Of a stretch of 57,028 nucleotides of DNA, positions 1 through 11,699 are shown piece by piece. Every line of letters begins with the position of its first letter. The stretch's first letter is position 1. A program made the position numbers and the translations under genes. The DNA comes from Hirudo medicinalis (Eukaryota; Annelida; Clitellata; Hirudinida; Hirudinidae), in assembly GCA_011800805.1 (NCBI GenBank), contig MPNW01000367.1:4789-61816 (forward strand), in the 5' to 3' direction. The notes under the pieces are model-generated. The model had not been told where the DNA came from and made no database searches. It worked only from the letters and a program-made list of their open reading frames with translations.

Positions 1-198
<198 letters not shown>

Positions 199-359
199 GG
201 TGTTGCAGCTGTTGTTCGGAGTTGTTTTCTGATTGATTGAATTGGCTGATGGTCACCTGAATGTTTGATTGCCCTGTTAATGAAGTCATTTATAAGGACA
301 ACGACCTATTCAATTGAGAGATAGGGACTTGCAGACGACATATTCGTCACTCACGTCAA

Positions 360-1211
360 GACCCATCGTCACCATCAACATCAGCAACTTCATTGTCAGC
401 ATCACCTCTACTATCACCATCTCCATTACTGTCGTCGTCATCATCATCATCATCATCGTTGTCGTCGTCGTCGTCATCATCATCTTTTTTTAACCATTAT
501 CATCATTATCACCACCATCTCAGCTATCACCATCGCCCTCATCATCATCATCATCAACCCTACTATCGCCATCACCTTCATCATCATTACAGTTGTTGTC
601 GTCGTCATCATAATCATCATCATCATCAACATCATTTCTGTTATCACCATCGCCATCATCATCATCATCATGCTATCACCACCACTACCGTCACCATCAT
701 CATCACCTCTACACTGTCATAATTATCATCATCATCTCTACCATAGCCACCATCGTCATCACAATCACCATCATCTCTACCAATACCGTCGTCATCGCCA
801 TCATCGTCATGGATAACATCGGACTTTCCAAGACTTGGAAGGAGGGTGAATCGTTTCCATTAATTTGATTAGATTTGTTTGTTTACGTCATCCGACCTTC
901 CAAGTTCTCTGCACACAATGTCGGGCTCGAGAGTTACAATGATCTACGCCCGGAGAAAGAGTCAATGCCGGTCTTTAAAATATCCTTCTCTTTTATCGTC
1001 CATATATCTCGCGGTCTCTAGCCACTGGTGTTAGGAAGATTTATCGTTTGCCACATCTCGTGCATTAATCATCACCATGGGCATCATGGTCATTACCATC
1101 ACCGCCACCACCCTCACCACCATCATCATCACCATTCTCATCATCATCATCACCATCATTCTCATCATCATCATCGTCGTCGTCGTCGTCGTCATCATCA
1201 CCACCACAACC

Positions 1212-1245
<34 letters not shown>

Positions 1246-1740
1246 TCTACATCATCGTCATCTACTCCAGTATTTCATTGTGAGTCTCTTCTGCTCTGGA
1301 GGAGTCTCTTTATTGCTTTTTCCATTCGTTCCATTTTGCGACTTTTATATAGAGATGTAGATGGCCTAATTTTTACAATTACACATTCTATGGCCTCCCT
1401 AATATCCTCCCCAATATCGTCCCAAGCTCCTTTATTTGTTGCTCATTTTGTGCCCATCTGTGACGTGATGCTTTCATTCGTACGTTACCGTCATCGTTAT
1501 CGTTACCATTGTCATCATCATCATCACCATCATAGTCATGGTCATTGTCATCGTCATCGTCATCGTCGTCATCGTCATCATCATCATCATCATCATCATC
1601 ACCATGACATTTTACGACATGGCGATCTTCTGAACGTTGTCATCATCGTTATCGTCATTATGCATCCATCTTGACTGAGGTCGTATTCGTCATTAGGATG
1701 CATGGAAACAGTCTCAACATGGCGCTATATCATTAGCGAG
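360..1740. repeat. Imperfect ATC/CAT trinucleotide microsatellite clusters; no gene seen
   Basis: Dense imperfect CAT/ATC/GTC triplet tracts occur at about 360-810, 1070-1265 and 1485-1610, separated by unique AT-rich sequence. Open frames here translate to poly-His, poly-Ser, poly-Met or poly-Ile and are products of the repeat, not genes. On the minus strand at about 1745-1936 there is a short frame with a weak lectin-like look (see rejected items). I see no supported gene in this stretch. Confidence 0.9.
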
Positions 1741-3530
1741 ATCATCAATCGTAGGTAGGAGCGGGCAGCACGATTAATATCTGAATCGTTTGCTCCTTCA
1801 AGTCTTGAGAAGTCCCCGAGCAGGGGCAGCTGGGCGTCACAATCTCCAAGCGACACGTCCTGCCATAAATCACACTTTCAATCCTCTGCCCTGTTTTCCA
1901 CTTTCCTCGACTTTCTCTTGAAGTTGTTCTTTTCATTAGAAAAAAAAAATCAAAAGTTTAATTTTAATCCATGAATTCTTTTTAAAAATCATATTTCAAG
2001 AAACGAAAATTATCTTTTTTTTTTTATAAATTTTAAATTTTGATTCAAAGTCTTTTTTACTTTTAAATTCTGGATTTTATTTTATTATATTTTCGTGCGT
2101 ATCCAATATCGCGTGCGTGGCTCAGTTCTTGGAGTCGAAAAATGTTCGTTTTTGTAATTTTCTCGAAATTATCTCAGCGTTCGCGAGGCTTCGGATTTTC
2201 TTGCTAATTTCGTTCATAAAATTCTGCCACACGAGGCTCGGAGTGAAGGAGAAGCTGCAGACGAAAGACTTCATCCCTGAACAGAGGAGGTGCAAAGATG
2301 GATGAAGCGATCAATTTTCCCGCAGACGTGTCGCATTGAGGACTCTACTTTTCTTTCTGTGGACTTTTCTTTCTATGGACTTTTCTTTTGGCGAGTAGTG
2401 TTGTGTTGTTTCAGTGCCGTTGCATTGCTACAACGACATTGCATTATTTCAATGTTATTGTGTTGTATTGTTCTGTTGTATTGTTTTCACTAAGGTTGCA
2501 TTGTAATGTTTTGTGGCTTCTCACAGGTGAATGGCTTTGTTGACACCTTTTGTATCACATTCCTTGATTTTAAAGCCTTCTGGCAAGTCGAGTTTCGTAT
2601 TTCCAGGCATTTTTAAGTCATTAAAATTGAGGCGGTAATTCTAAATTAATTTTTAATTAAGTAATTGTTAAAAATTGTTTAAAATTATTAAAAATCTTCG
2701 TTGCTCAGGTGTGGATGTCTTCCGTTGAAACATTCAATTTGATGGCTTCGATTCGTGCGTCCGATGGACTTAAATTCACGCCCACACTTGCTTTGTGTGC
2801 ATTTTTCTCCTTCTTTCCCAAGTTTAAGTTTTATTTTTAATTCTTTAGGTTCCTCTTGCTCACCTGTTGTTGTAGGTCATTTGTCTTGTTCTGTTGCGTC
2901 CCCTTGTTTCTCTGACTGCTTGTTGCTCCTTTAACCTGATGCTGTTTGGATTTGTTGCTCGTATTCACTCTGTTCGAGTGTATCACTTAGTTTGTATCTC
3001 TCGGACTGTCGTCCGTGTTTGCGTTGCTTGTTTGTTCCAGTTTGTCTGACTTGGTGTGTGGAGGCGCATGTGCAGAGTGAGGAAAATTTATGGACTCCAT
3101 ATTGTCCGTGAGGTCACTATTCAGAAAAATGGTAAACAGAGAATGAAGAAAATATGTTTTATTCAAAAAAACAAAATAATGTCCAATAACATCGTGACAG
3201 TTTCTTTATTGTTTGGTCATTCACACGATAACTGTGTGTGGTGCAATTTTTATTGGATGACGATCTCATGTTGCTCATTAAGATGGAAGCGATAAATTCT
3301 TCTTATCACGTGCTTCATTGTCAGAAAGTGATTGAATGTCGTGCCACTTTACAAGAGTTCATTCGTCCGTCCGTCCGTCCGTCCGTCCTCACTCATTTCG
3401 TTCATCCAAATGTCATTGTCTTAATAATTCATTCATTCATTCATTCATTCATTCATTCATGCATTCAATCATGCATCGATTCATTCCATCATTCATTCAT
3501 GCATCCATCCATTCATGTATTAATTCATTA
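1741..3530. other. Intergenic AT-rich sequence with ATTC/CGTC short repeats
   Basis: There are no frames with recognisable domains. AT-rich homopolymer stretches lie around 1940-2080. A CGTC run (about 3362-3387) and an ATTC/ATCC run (about 3425-3515) are present. Nothing functional could be recognised. Confidence 0.6.
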
Positions 3531-3537
3531 GCTTGTT

Positions 3538-3593
3538 GAGCCGATGGCATTTTACTTTTCTGTTGATAATTAATGTGCATATTTACTTGTTCG
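3538..3593 (-). repeat. Dispersed repeat copy A, inverted relative to the copy at 6490-6539
   Basis: Starting with GAGCCGATGGCATTTTACTT and ending with ATATTTACTTGTTCG, this segment closely matches the reverse complement of 6490-6539. The two copies are about 2.9 kb apart in opposite orientation. They could be the ends of one element or two separate insertions of one repeat family. The space between them is mostly microsatellite and has no transposase-like frame. Confidence 0.7.
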
Positions 3594-4563
3594 TTTCAAT
3601 AAAAAAATAAATAAAAAATTCTTAGCGTCTCAGAGAATTCAATTTCACACCTTCCAATCACTCAGTCCTCCCTCCTCCTCCTCCTCCTTCATCTTCGACA
3701 CCTGCTTTGAAGTTAAACTCAGCCACTTCAAAGTTTAAACAAAGAACATCAAATCATCATCATCATCGTGGACATCATCATCATGGACATCATCATCATC
3801 ATCGTGGACATCGTCATCATCGTCATCGGTTTCCTTCCGTTTTTCAGCTTCCTTGGCAACCAGATGTGGCTAATGTTCCCGCGCTTATCGGAAAATCTTT
3901 TGTCCCGTTTTCAGGCTCGCTCACGTGACCAACTGGAGAGGAATTTGAGTTGGTGCCTGTTGATTGATGGTTGAAATCAATCAGTCTTTCAAGGCTCTCT
4001 ATCCCGGTTGATGTTGATGACGATGACGGCGAGGATGGTTCACTGTTAATCGCAGCGTCGTCATCATCATCATCATCATCAAGCAAAAATGTTTTGAAAA
4101 CACGGAAAACGTGATTAAAATCAATCAATTTCTGCTTCATAGCTTGGAAAATTTTATTTCATTTCAAAAGATTTTAAACTTCGAAATAACGAAGATAAAT
4201 TCTGAAATGATCACATTTTGAAGCTGCTCGTACAACCTCAACGAGTAATCAATCAACGTATGTTTGTTGTTGCTGCTGCTGTTGTTGTTGTTGTAAATCT
4301 CCACCTGGGTGTGCCTGGCTGGCGATTGGGTGGTTTACTCAGCACCACTCATCTTACTCACCTGACTCAATCACCTGGCTTCGTAGAGCCAATTAAGCGG
4401 GAAATGTTTACGATGACGAACTGGAACCGGCCACCGGCCACCGCAGTCGCTTTTGGAATTAGAATGTTATCCTCATCATCATCATCGCCAACAACAACAT
4501 CTTCGTTTTGGTCGTCAATAACAATAACATTACATTACAAATATTATCATCGTTACCACCACT

Positions 4564-4597
<34 letters not shown>

Positions 4598-5735
4598 CTG
4601 TCGACATCAGCGAAACCTCATTGGACGATTGAATGGATGGTCGGACAGGTGGAAAAACCTCCAAACGCGGACAATTCTCGGTGAAATTATTTATTTGGAA
4701 ATTATTTATTTAGAAATTATTTATTAAAAATATTACTTTTAAATTCCCGAAATTCCCTTCACTTTGGTTTCTATTTTCATCCCATTTTCACTCGAAATAT
4801 TTGTTGTCGGTCCTCATTCCAGTTACGAATCAACGTGACTCAACAACAATCACTTACCGGGATGCTGGCAGACCCGTGTCCACTCCACTGCTGAATATTC
4901 AACGACCTAATTAATATTCATGATGTGCGAGCCATCATAATCGCTCGGGCGATCATTGTCATCAATAAAACCTAATGACGACATCACCAGTAATGCAGTG
5001 ATGGATCAACAAACTCTTTGCCAATTGACTGACTCATTATTTATTCATTATTACTTTAAATCAAATCAAATGCTAATCCACAACGACTATCATCGTCGTC
5101 GTCGTCATCATCGTCATCATCATCGTCGTCATCGTCATCATCATCATCGTCATCATCATCATCATCATCACGATCTCTGAGCATGTAAACCGGTTGTAAA
5201 GAAAAGTAGCAATTTGTTAAGGATCATCGTGATCGCCTTATTTAGATGCACATTTGCACACCCCACCTTCCCCCCAATCCCAAGTCATCTTCGTCGTCGT
5301 CTTCATCACCAGCAGCACCGTCATCCTCGTCTTCGTCATTCATCAGCTCCGTCATCATCATCATCATCATCACCGATGTCATCGACATTCACTTTCCATA
5401 ACAATCAATCACGGAGTTCACCCTCTCTTAGAAACCAACCCCCGACCAACCAAATCAATCAACGGATTCATGTAGCGCTACATTCTCCTTTAGCGATTGA
5501 AGTCTGTCTCTGGGAATTCACTAGGTGCCATTTGCAAAACATTGCCATCGTCATTAACATAATCACTATCATCATCATCATCGTCATCGTCATCGTCATC
5601 GTCGTCGTCGTCGTCATCATCACCATCCTCATCATCGACAAGATTATGTGCGATCACCGCACAGATGTTGTTAAAGTCGCAACATAAATGTTAGAGCATA
5701 TCTTCCCCGCTTAATGAAGCTAACCTTGCATTTCA
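3594..5735. repeat. Microsatellite-rich intergenic DNA (CAT/ATC tracts)
   Basis: CAT/ATC tracts lie at about 3748-3830, 4058-4082, 4560-4600, 5088-5170, 5280-5375 and 5570-5640, within AT-rich unique sequence. Frames through these tracts are His-, Ser- or Ile-rich artefacts of the repeat. No coding region was recognised. Confidence 0.8.
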
Positions 5736-5913
5736 TTCATTCATCCATCCATCCGTCCATCCGTCCATCCATCCGTCCATCCATCCGTCCATCCATCCGT
5801 CCATCCATCTGTCCATCCGTCCATCCATCCATCCGTCCATCCATCCATCCATCCGTCCATCCATCCATCCATCCATCCATCCATCCATCCATCCATCCAC
5901 CCATCCATCCATC
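5736..5913. repeat. (ATCC)n with CGTCC variants
   Basis: A tetranucleotide ATCC/GTCC array of about 178 bp runs directly into a single N at 5914. That N marks a probable collapsed or joined assembly point. Confidence 0.95.
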
Positions 5914-5914
5914 N

Positions 5915-6044
<130 letters not shown>

Positions 6045-6489
6045 GTCCATGTTTGTCCCCATGTTTGCAATTACACTCGTGTTTGACGACGCCGTAATCG
6101 CCACCGATTGTGTCAATCATCTGTTTCATTCATCCATTCATTTATCCATACGTTCATCCATTCATCCATCATCATCATCATCATCATCATGTATTTATCC
6201 ATACATTCATTCATTCATTCACTCATTCACTCATTCATCCGTCCCTTTATTCACCAATTTCTCCGTCCAGTCGTCAGTTGGTTTTAAAAGATGGCAGGCA
6301 ACTGCAGATAGTTTTAGGTTTTCAGGGCAATTTCAAAACCTTTTTCATTGGGATTTTCAAAAACAATTTTATTTATATTTATTACTCAAACTTTTCTCAA
6401 TTTTAAAATTATTTTAAATTCTGAATATTTCAATTTAGATTTATTCACTTTCAAAACAAATTCATTTTTTTAAATTTTTGTTATTGAGC

Positions 6490-6600
6490 CGAACAAGTAA
6501 ATATTAAATATCAAAAGTAAAGTAAAATGCCATCGGCTCGGTGGTCAGTCCTAGGGGAGTGACGACCCGCTATCGGGACTGCCCAGACCATATTTACAGG
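6490..6600 (+). repeat. Dispersed repeat copy B followed by a GC-rich tRNA-like block
   Basis: Positions 6490-6539 match the reverse complement of 3538-3593. They run directly into a GC-rich block, GGCTCGGTGGTCAGTCC onward (6535-6600), whose start resembles a pol III box A. A related block sharing AGGGGAGTGACG is on the minus strand near 14425-14520. This suggests a SINE-type family. No intact tRNA fold is claimed. Confidence 0.45.
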
Positions 6601-6771
6601 TTGACAGTAGTCTGTGGATAATAAGAATTAGACGGATAAGAATTAATGACATTATTGAAATGATGGCGACTCGACAAAGAATGCTTTAAACATACGTTTA
6701 AATGAAGATAAGTTGGGTTGCTGGAGTGTTGTAGTTGGGATCTGTGAAAATATTTTTGGACCTCAGCATGT

Positions 6772-6850
6772 GATGGAGTGCAGTTGTATGTTGGTTTTGA
6801 TGGAGTGCAGTTGTATGTTGGTTTTGATGGAGTGCAGTAGTATGTTGGTT
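6772..6850. repeat. 27-bp tandem repeat, about 3 copies
   Basis: The unit GATGGAGTGCAGTTGTATG plus eight further bases repeats three times with a period of 27. The third copy differs at one base (CAGTAG instead of CAGTTG). Confidence 0.9.
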
Positions 6851-8229
6851 TGTCAAAGGGACGGTTTGTATTGTTGGGCGGATCGGAGTGCATATCGATG
6901 TGATGTTGATTGTTTTACAAAGAATTTTTTAAACATATTTTTTAACATAGTTTTACAAAGAACTTTTAAACATATCCATTTTTAAAGAATAGTTTATTTC
7001 ATGGTGTCAGAGCAATGTTATCTTCGAAAATTTTGAATATCAAACCGGTGAAGGAGTGGTGAATCTAATAAATATTTCCTTCGATTAAATAAACTCATTT
7101 GAACCTTGGTTGCCTCTGTAAAAATATTTTAAGATATTAAATTATATTATTATTATATTATTAATAGTATATTAATATATTATACAAAATGTGAATTATT
7201 ATTCATTCAATGATAGTTTAATAAACGTGACATAAATTTGAATCAATATAAAATATACTGATGGTTGCAGTCCGCTGACATTTTTAATCCCTCAAAATGT
7301 TCAAGATTTTCTTCTCGTTAGCGGCGTAAAATCTTTCATTCGTGATTTTAAACTTCTGTTCACTCATTAAGGAAATAATTTGAGACTCCATCAATAATTT
7401 GAGACCCAGAATCAGCTCTCCCTCCATGTTTTGACTCCTGTACGTAGACGACCCAACATGGTTGAAGCCTTCATTTGAGTTACTTTGTCACCAGACGATG
7501 ATAATGCATTATAAAATAGAAATTTTAAAGTAGAAATTTTAAAGTAGAAATTAGAAAGATCTGATTTCCTACCAATGGGGAAAGTGGTTGTGCTTTTATG
7601 TCTTCAAAAAGTGATTATCTCATTTGCATTTCAAAGAATTCTTCGTACAGTACAGTCTCCTGAGTACCTTTTGTACTGTTTTTTTTTTAGGCTTCCCTCG
7701 AATCATGTACATTGAACATGTACATTGTACAGCCTCCATAGTTATTTTTATATCATTAGAGCTCTCAATTATTAATATTAACAATGTACATTAATACATT
7801 ATTATATACATTGTTTATTTAAATGTAACCTTGTCGTTAAATTAGGGTTAAATTTTAACCTTGTCGTCGTTGTCGTCGTCGTCGTTGTCGTCAGTGTCGT
7901 CGTTGTCGTCAGTGTCGTCGTAGTTGTTGTCGTTATTGTTTATTAGCACGTGGTCTCATAAAGCAGGAGTGAATGAATGCGCAGAGGTGCAGTAACCTGT
8001 CAACGCCTCCTCTTTCCATTCGCTAATGAAATTAATGACTCCACCTTGACTCACTCTTTTCAGTTTCCAAAGTTTTTCCATTTTATTTGACAACTTCAGC
8101 CATCACCAACACTTTGAAATAATTAATTATTAATTACTTGTTAGATATTTATTTACGTGATAACTATTTGTTATTAATGCAATTATTGTAGTTGTTGCTG
8201 TTATCAATGTCGTCGTCATCATCATCATC

Positions 8230-8265
<36 letters not shown>

Positions 8266-8835
8266 GTTAATATTATTGTTATTATTATTATTATCATTAT
8301 CATTATTACTGTTATTATTATCAATATTGTTAGTATCATCACTATTATTAATAATAATGATAATATTGTTATTACTATTATTGTTATAATAATATTGTTA
8401 TTATTATTATTATTATATAGCATAGTAATAGTTATTATAATTAGTTGTAAAGACGATTGTTAAATATCATTTAAAGCAGCTTTCTAACAAACCGAACGAC
8501 ATACAAACGTCCTGTCAACAAGGCAATCACTGCATTCAATTGATTGTTCTTCTGTCTTCGTCACACAAAAAATTCGTTCAATCTCCCTCGAGACAAATGT
8601 GAAGAGAAATAATGCATCAAATTCTTCTCCTTCTTCAGCAACATCTGATGGCTTCTTGGTTTGTGATGACAATTGAAAGTGTTGTGACGTGCAGTACAGT
8701 ACTGGGATGGACTGTACTGGCATCATACATTAGGGTTGTTTTCAGAGATCTTGCGTGGGACGTTTGGTTTGGTAATGGTCGTGTTGTATTGTATTGTATT
8801 ATGTAGTCGTAGAGATAGAGTTGAATTTCTGTAAT
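6851..8835. other. Intergenic AT-rich DNA with (GTC)n and (ATT)n tracts
   Basis: A GTC-rich imperfect tract lies at about 7858-7950 and a long ATT/TTA tract at about 8215-8420. The rest is unique AT-rich sequence. I see no gene or RNA here. Confidence 0.6.
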
Positions 8836-9028
8836 AGGCGTGCGGTTGGTCGAATGGGTTGCGTTCCTGCGTACGGCAATAATGGCAACAGTCGTAATGT
8901 GCCGTGTTCGAAACCCAGCCTGCACTGCCATAAGCGCCCTTGGGAAGGAGCGCTATATAAATGGTTTTAAAAAAGCGCCTCTGACGCTGTGCGTATGGCG
9001 CTACATAAATGAAGTATATGAGGTTGAG
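8836..9028 (+). repeat. tRNA-derived SINE-like repeat, copy 1
   Basis: The head has a tRNA-like layout: GGTTGGTCGAATGGGTTGCG at the box A position and GTGTTCGAAACCC at the box B position. The tail contains GAGCGCTATATAAATG and GCGCCTCTGACGCT. Copy 2 at 53417-53545 shares the TTCCTGC.TACGG, GTTCGAAA.CC, CACTGCCAT and GCGCCTCTGACGCTAT blocks. The layout fits a pol III SINE family. No source tRNA was assigned. Confidence 0.7.
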
Positions 9029-9249
9029 TTTAACGCAAGAACCAACAGAGAGGTTGAAAAGGGCGCTTATTTATTAAATTAATTTTTAAAACTTTTACCA
9101 TTATTGTTTTCTATTCTTAATTCGTTTTTAATATTCAGGATTACATTTTTTTTTCACTCAAATTGCTGAAGAAGAAAGACAAATGATTTCCTTAAAATCA
9201 TGAAACAATTTCGATTCCATTTTCTTGTCAGATTTTTCTTCACGGTCAA

Positions 9250-11604
9250 ATGAAGATCCAAGGGTTTGATGAGAAAGAGTTCATAGTTAGGACCAACAAG
9301 TCCAAAGGACGTAAACGCGTCCTTACTGATCAAAACCCCAATCACAATCTTCACTATCATCACTGTCACCATCATCAACACCACCGTCGCTACCCCAGTC
9401 GACCTCATCATCGCCATAGTCGTCATCAGCAGAGCAATCATCATCATCATCAGCAGCAGCATAATTATAATCAATGCTGGAGAATTTACAGCCAGGCAAC
9501 TGCCTCCCCAACAAGAGGATATAAATTAGCCAGAATCAGCAGGAGAAGAGGATTAATTTTATCGATTTCTCTGCCTCTCTTTATGATCTTCGCCAAAGTG
9601 GTGTCCGCCAACCAAGGCAGATGCAACGTCGTCACCATGTTCAGACTCAAGACTGCAGATTGCATCGGCAGACAACTGACATCGGTGCCCTTTGACCTCG
9701 ACCCAGACCTCAAAGTCTTCAAGCTCTCCTCGAACAGTCTCATCTCTCTGGAGTACATGGACTTCCACAACTACGTCCACCTGCACGAAATCAGTCTGAC
9801 TCAGAACAGGATTGAATTCATCTATCCATCGACCTTTGCTCCTCTCAAACTCCTCCAAGTGCTTGATCTCGAAGGCAACGGACTCTACGAGATCAAGGAT
9901 TACTACTTTGCCAACGTCTCCTCATTGAGGGTTCTCATTCTCAAGAACAACCCGTTGCACAGGATTGCCGACCACTCTTTTCAGAATCTCCACAACCTCG
10001 AACTACTCAGCCTGGAGAGTTGCTACCTCTCCAGCTTCAAACCTCCATTGATGAGGGACCTCGGCAGGCTTCAGGAACTCAACTTGGCCCATAACCGATT
10101 GACCAGCCTGGACGAAAGCATGCGTCCTTTCCTCTCAAAATTTCTGACGGTCGTCAGACTAGCAGGAAATTCCTGGCAATGCGATTGCAAGTTTCGGTGG
10201 TTTCGTCTCTGGCTGGACGACACCTCGGTCAACTGGAACTTCCCAAAAAGCGCCCCCTCGTGTTCGACCCCCGAAATCCTCAGAGGAGTGGAATGGGGGC
10301 AATTGAAACACGACCAGTTCACGTGCTCAGCCAGAATTCTCGGCAATTTTTCGTCTCAAACTGTTCTGCAAGCGTCACCTGACGACAATCTGACGATCGA
10401 TTGCGTGGTTTTCGGCGATCCCATGCCTTCGATCTCCTGGCTCAAGAGCAACGGAGACAGGCAAGATCATGGTCAGAACACCACGAAACCCGGTCACTTC
10501 TTTGCACCGGCCACTTACATCAGCTCTCTGAGGATATTCTCGATCTCGAGAAACGACGAGGGCGATTACAAGTGCGTTGCCGAAAATGCGGCCGGAAGGT
10601 CAGAAGTCACGTTCAAGGTCATCGTCAAGATCGTTAGAGATGACGCTGACGCAAACGACTCGTGGTTCTTCCGACGTTCTTCGTCTGCCGACGTCCTGCT
10701 TGGCATTGGGGTGGGTTTTTCAGTGCTCATTGTAACCATTCTGGTGGCTGTTCTCATCTTTCTCCTCAAAAACAAGTCTCCTCAGACCCGTCCCTCCCTC
10801 ACCTCGCAGAATGGTTCGGCCTGCAAGCGAGGCAAACTGACTCTCACTTCAGCCGAGAAACTCCAATGTCTCGAAAGCGAAGGAACGGCAGAAGACAAAC
10901 TCCTGAAGGAGAACTATTACATCTTTGCCCCCGTCCTTGGCGACAGTGTTCGTTCGTGCTCTCCCCACGAAACTCGAACCTTTAGACTTGCGGACTCTTT
11001 CGTCTTTCCCGAACTGATTCCAGACTTCAGTGGCGAGCGAAGGAGTCCGAATACCTCGTCGGCGGCGGTCGCGTCTTCGACGACACTGTCGTCGACGTCT
11101 CCTTCGTCGTCGACAAAAACAACAATACAATCCATTCTCATGGGTAGTTCGAGTGCTGTCCATTCTGACTTCAAGACCGAAGTGAGCACGACAAGAAGAC
11201 ATTTCGAAACTCTCGACATGACCAGCTGCAGGAGAAAACAGCACAGAGTCAACTTCACGCTAGAAACTCACCAGAAGACGCTCAGAGACTGCGGGAACCT
11301 GTCCAAAAGCTCGTTGGACTGTCGAGATAAGAAGACGTCAAACTGGTGGCGTGATTCTGAAATTGAAAATCCGAAAGCAGAACGTTTCAAGCTCAGAGGA
11401 GTTGCGAAAAGTGCCTTGAAGAAGAAAAAGGAGACCCCACTCTCAGACGCATCCATCATTCTCTCAGGCTCCGGATCAATCGTTGGCCAGCAGACGAGGA
11501 ATGAATGTCAATTGGCCTCGGGCCACCAAGCCAGGAGAATGTCTTTCGAGTTGGCTATGGAGGAGATTCTTAACAGCTCATCTAGAAAGAGCAACAAATT
11601 TTAA
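9250..11604 (+). CDS. LRR-Ig single-pass transmembrane receptor (Kekkon/LINGO-like class)
   Basis: A 784-residue frame encodes a hydrophobic signal-like segment (about residues 101-120), a Cys-containing N-flank (C125, C137) and about six to seven leucine-rich repeats (about 140-305). It continues with an LRRCT cap with NSWQCDC (C311, C313, last Cys 359), one Ig domain (C385, C442 in the DEGDYKCVAEN motif), a transmembrane helix (about 482-506) and a Ser-rich tail to 784. This order is typical of cell-surface LRR-Ig proteins such as Kekkons, LINGO and AMIGO; I cannot say which. A strong acceptor, TTTTCTTGTCAG, ends at 9231 and keeps the frame open, so an upstream exon may exist and the true start is uncertain. 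Residues about 32-75 are His/Gln-rich because a CAT/CAG microsatellite lies in the frame. That part may be 5'UTR or an artefact if the real acceptor is downstream, for example after TTTACAG at about 9492. Confidence 0.88.
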   Translation: MKIQGFDEKEFIVRTNKSKGRKRVLTDQNPNHNLHYHHCHHHQHHRRYPSRPHHRHSRHQQSNHHHHQQQHNYNQCWRIYSQATASPTRGYKLARISRRRGLILSISLPLFMIFAKVVSANQGRCNVVTMFRLKTADCIGRQLTSVPFDLDPDLKVFKLSSNSLISLEYMDFHNYVHLHEISLTQNRIEFIYPSTFAPLKLLQVLDLEGNGLYEIKDYYFANVSSLRVLILKNNPLHRIADHSFQNLHNLELLSLESCYLSSFKPPLMRDLGRLQELNLAHNRLTSLDESMRPFLSKFLTVVRLAGNSWQCDCKFRWFRLWLDDTSVNWNFPKSAPSCSTPEILRGVEWGQLKHDQFTCSARILGNFSSQTVLQASPDDNLTIDCVVFGDPMPSISWLKSNGDRQDHGQNTTKPGHFFAPATYISSLRIFSISRNDEGDYKCVAENAAGRSEVTFKVIVKIVRDDADANDSWFFRRSSSADVLLGIGVGFSVLIVTILVAVLIFLLKNKSPQTRPSLTSQNGSACKRGKLTLTSAEKLQCLESEGTAEDKLLKENYYIFAPVLGDSVRSCSPHETRTFRLADSFVFPELIPDFSGERRSPNTSSAAVASSTTLSSTSPSSSTKTTIQSILMGSSSAVHSDFKTEVSTTRRHFETLDMTSCRRKQHRVNFTLETHQKTLRDCGNLSKSSLDCRDKKTSNWWRDSEIENPKAERFKLRGVAKSALKKKKETPLSDASIILSGSGSIVGQQTRNECQLASGHQARRMSFELAMEEILNSSSRKSNKF

Positions 11605-11692
11605 TTTGAAATTGAGATTTTAATGAAAATATTTATATATTTAATTTAAGGACAGACAAATTATTTTTCAGGTGAAGAGAGAAATAAAATCT

Positions 11693-11698
11693 TTAGAG
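11693..11698 (+). terminator. Poly(A) signal AATAAA of the LRR-Ig gene
   Basis: AATAAA lies 89 bases after the LRR-Ig stop codon on the same strand, giving a short 3'UTR. Confidence 0.6.
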
Positions 11699-11699
11699 A

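Noticed and set aside
1745..1936. Minus-strand frame with GQRIESVIYGRTC, vaguely like a galactose-binding (SUEL) lectin
   Set aside because: Only one short motif is present, with no partner exon, and an alternative overlapping frame looks equally plausible. Insufficient support.
10071..11258. Long antisense and out-of-frame ORFs within the LRR-Ig exon
   Set aside because: They are shadows of a GC-richer coding exon. The sense frame has full domain structure.
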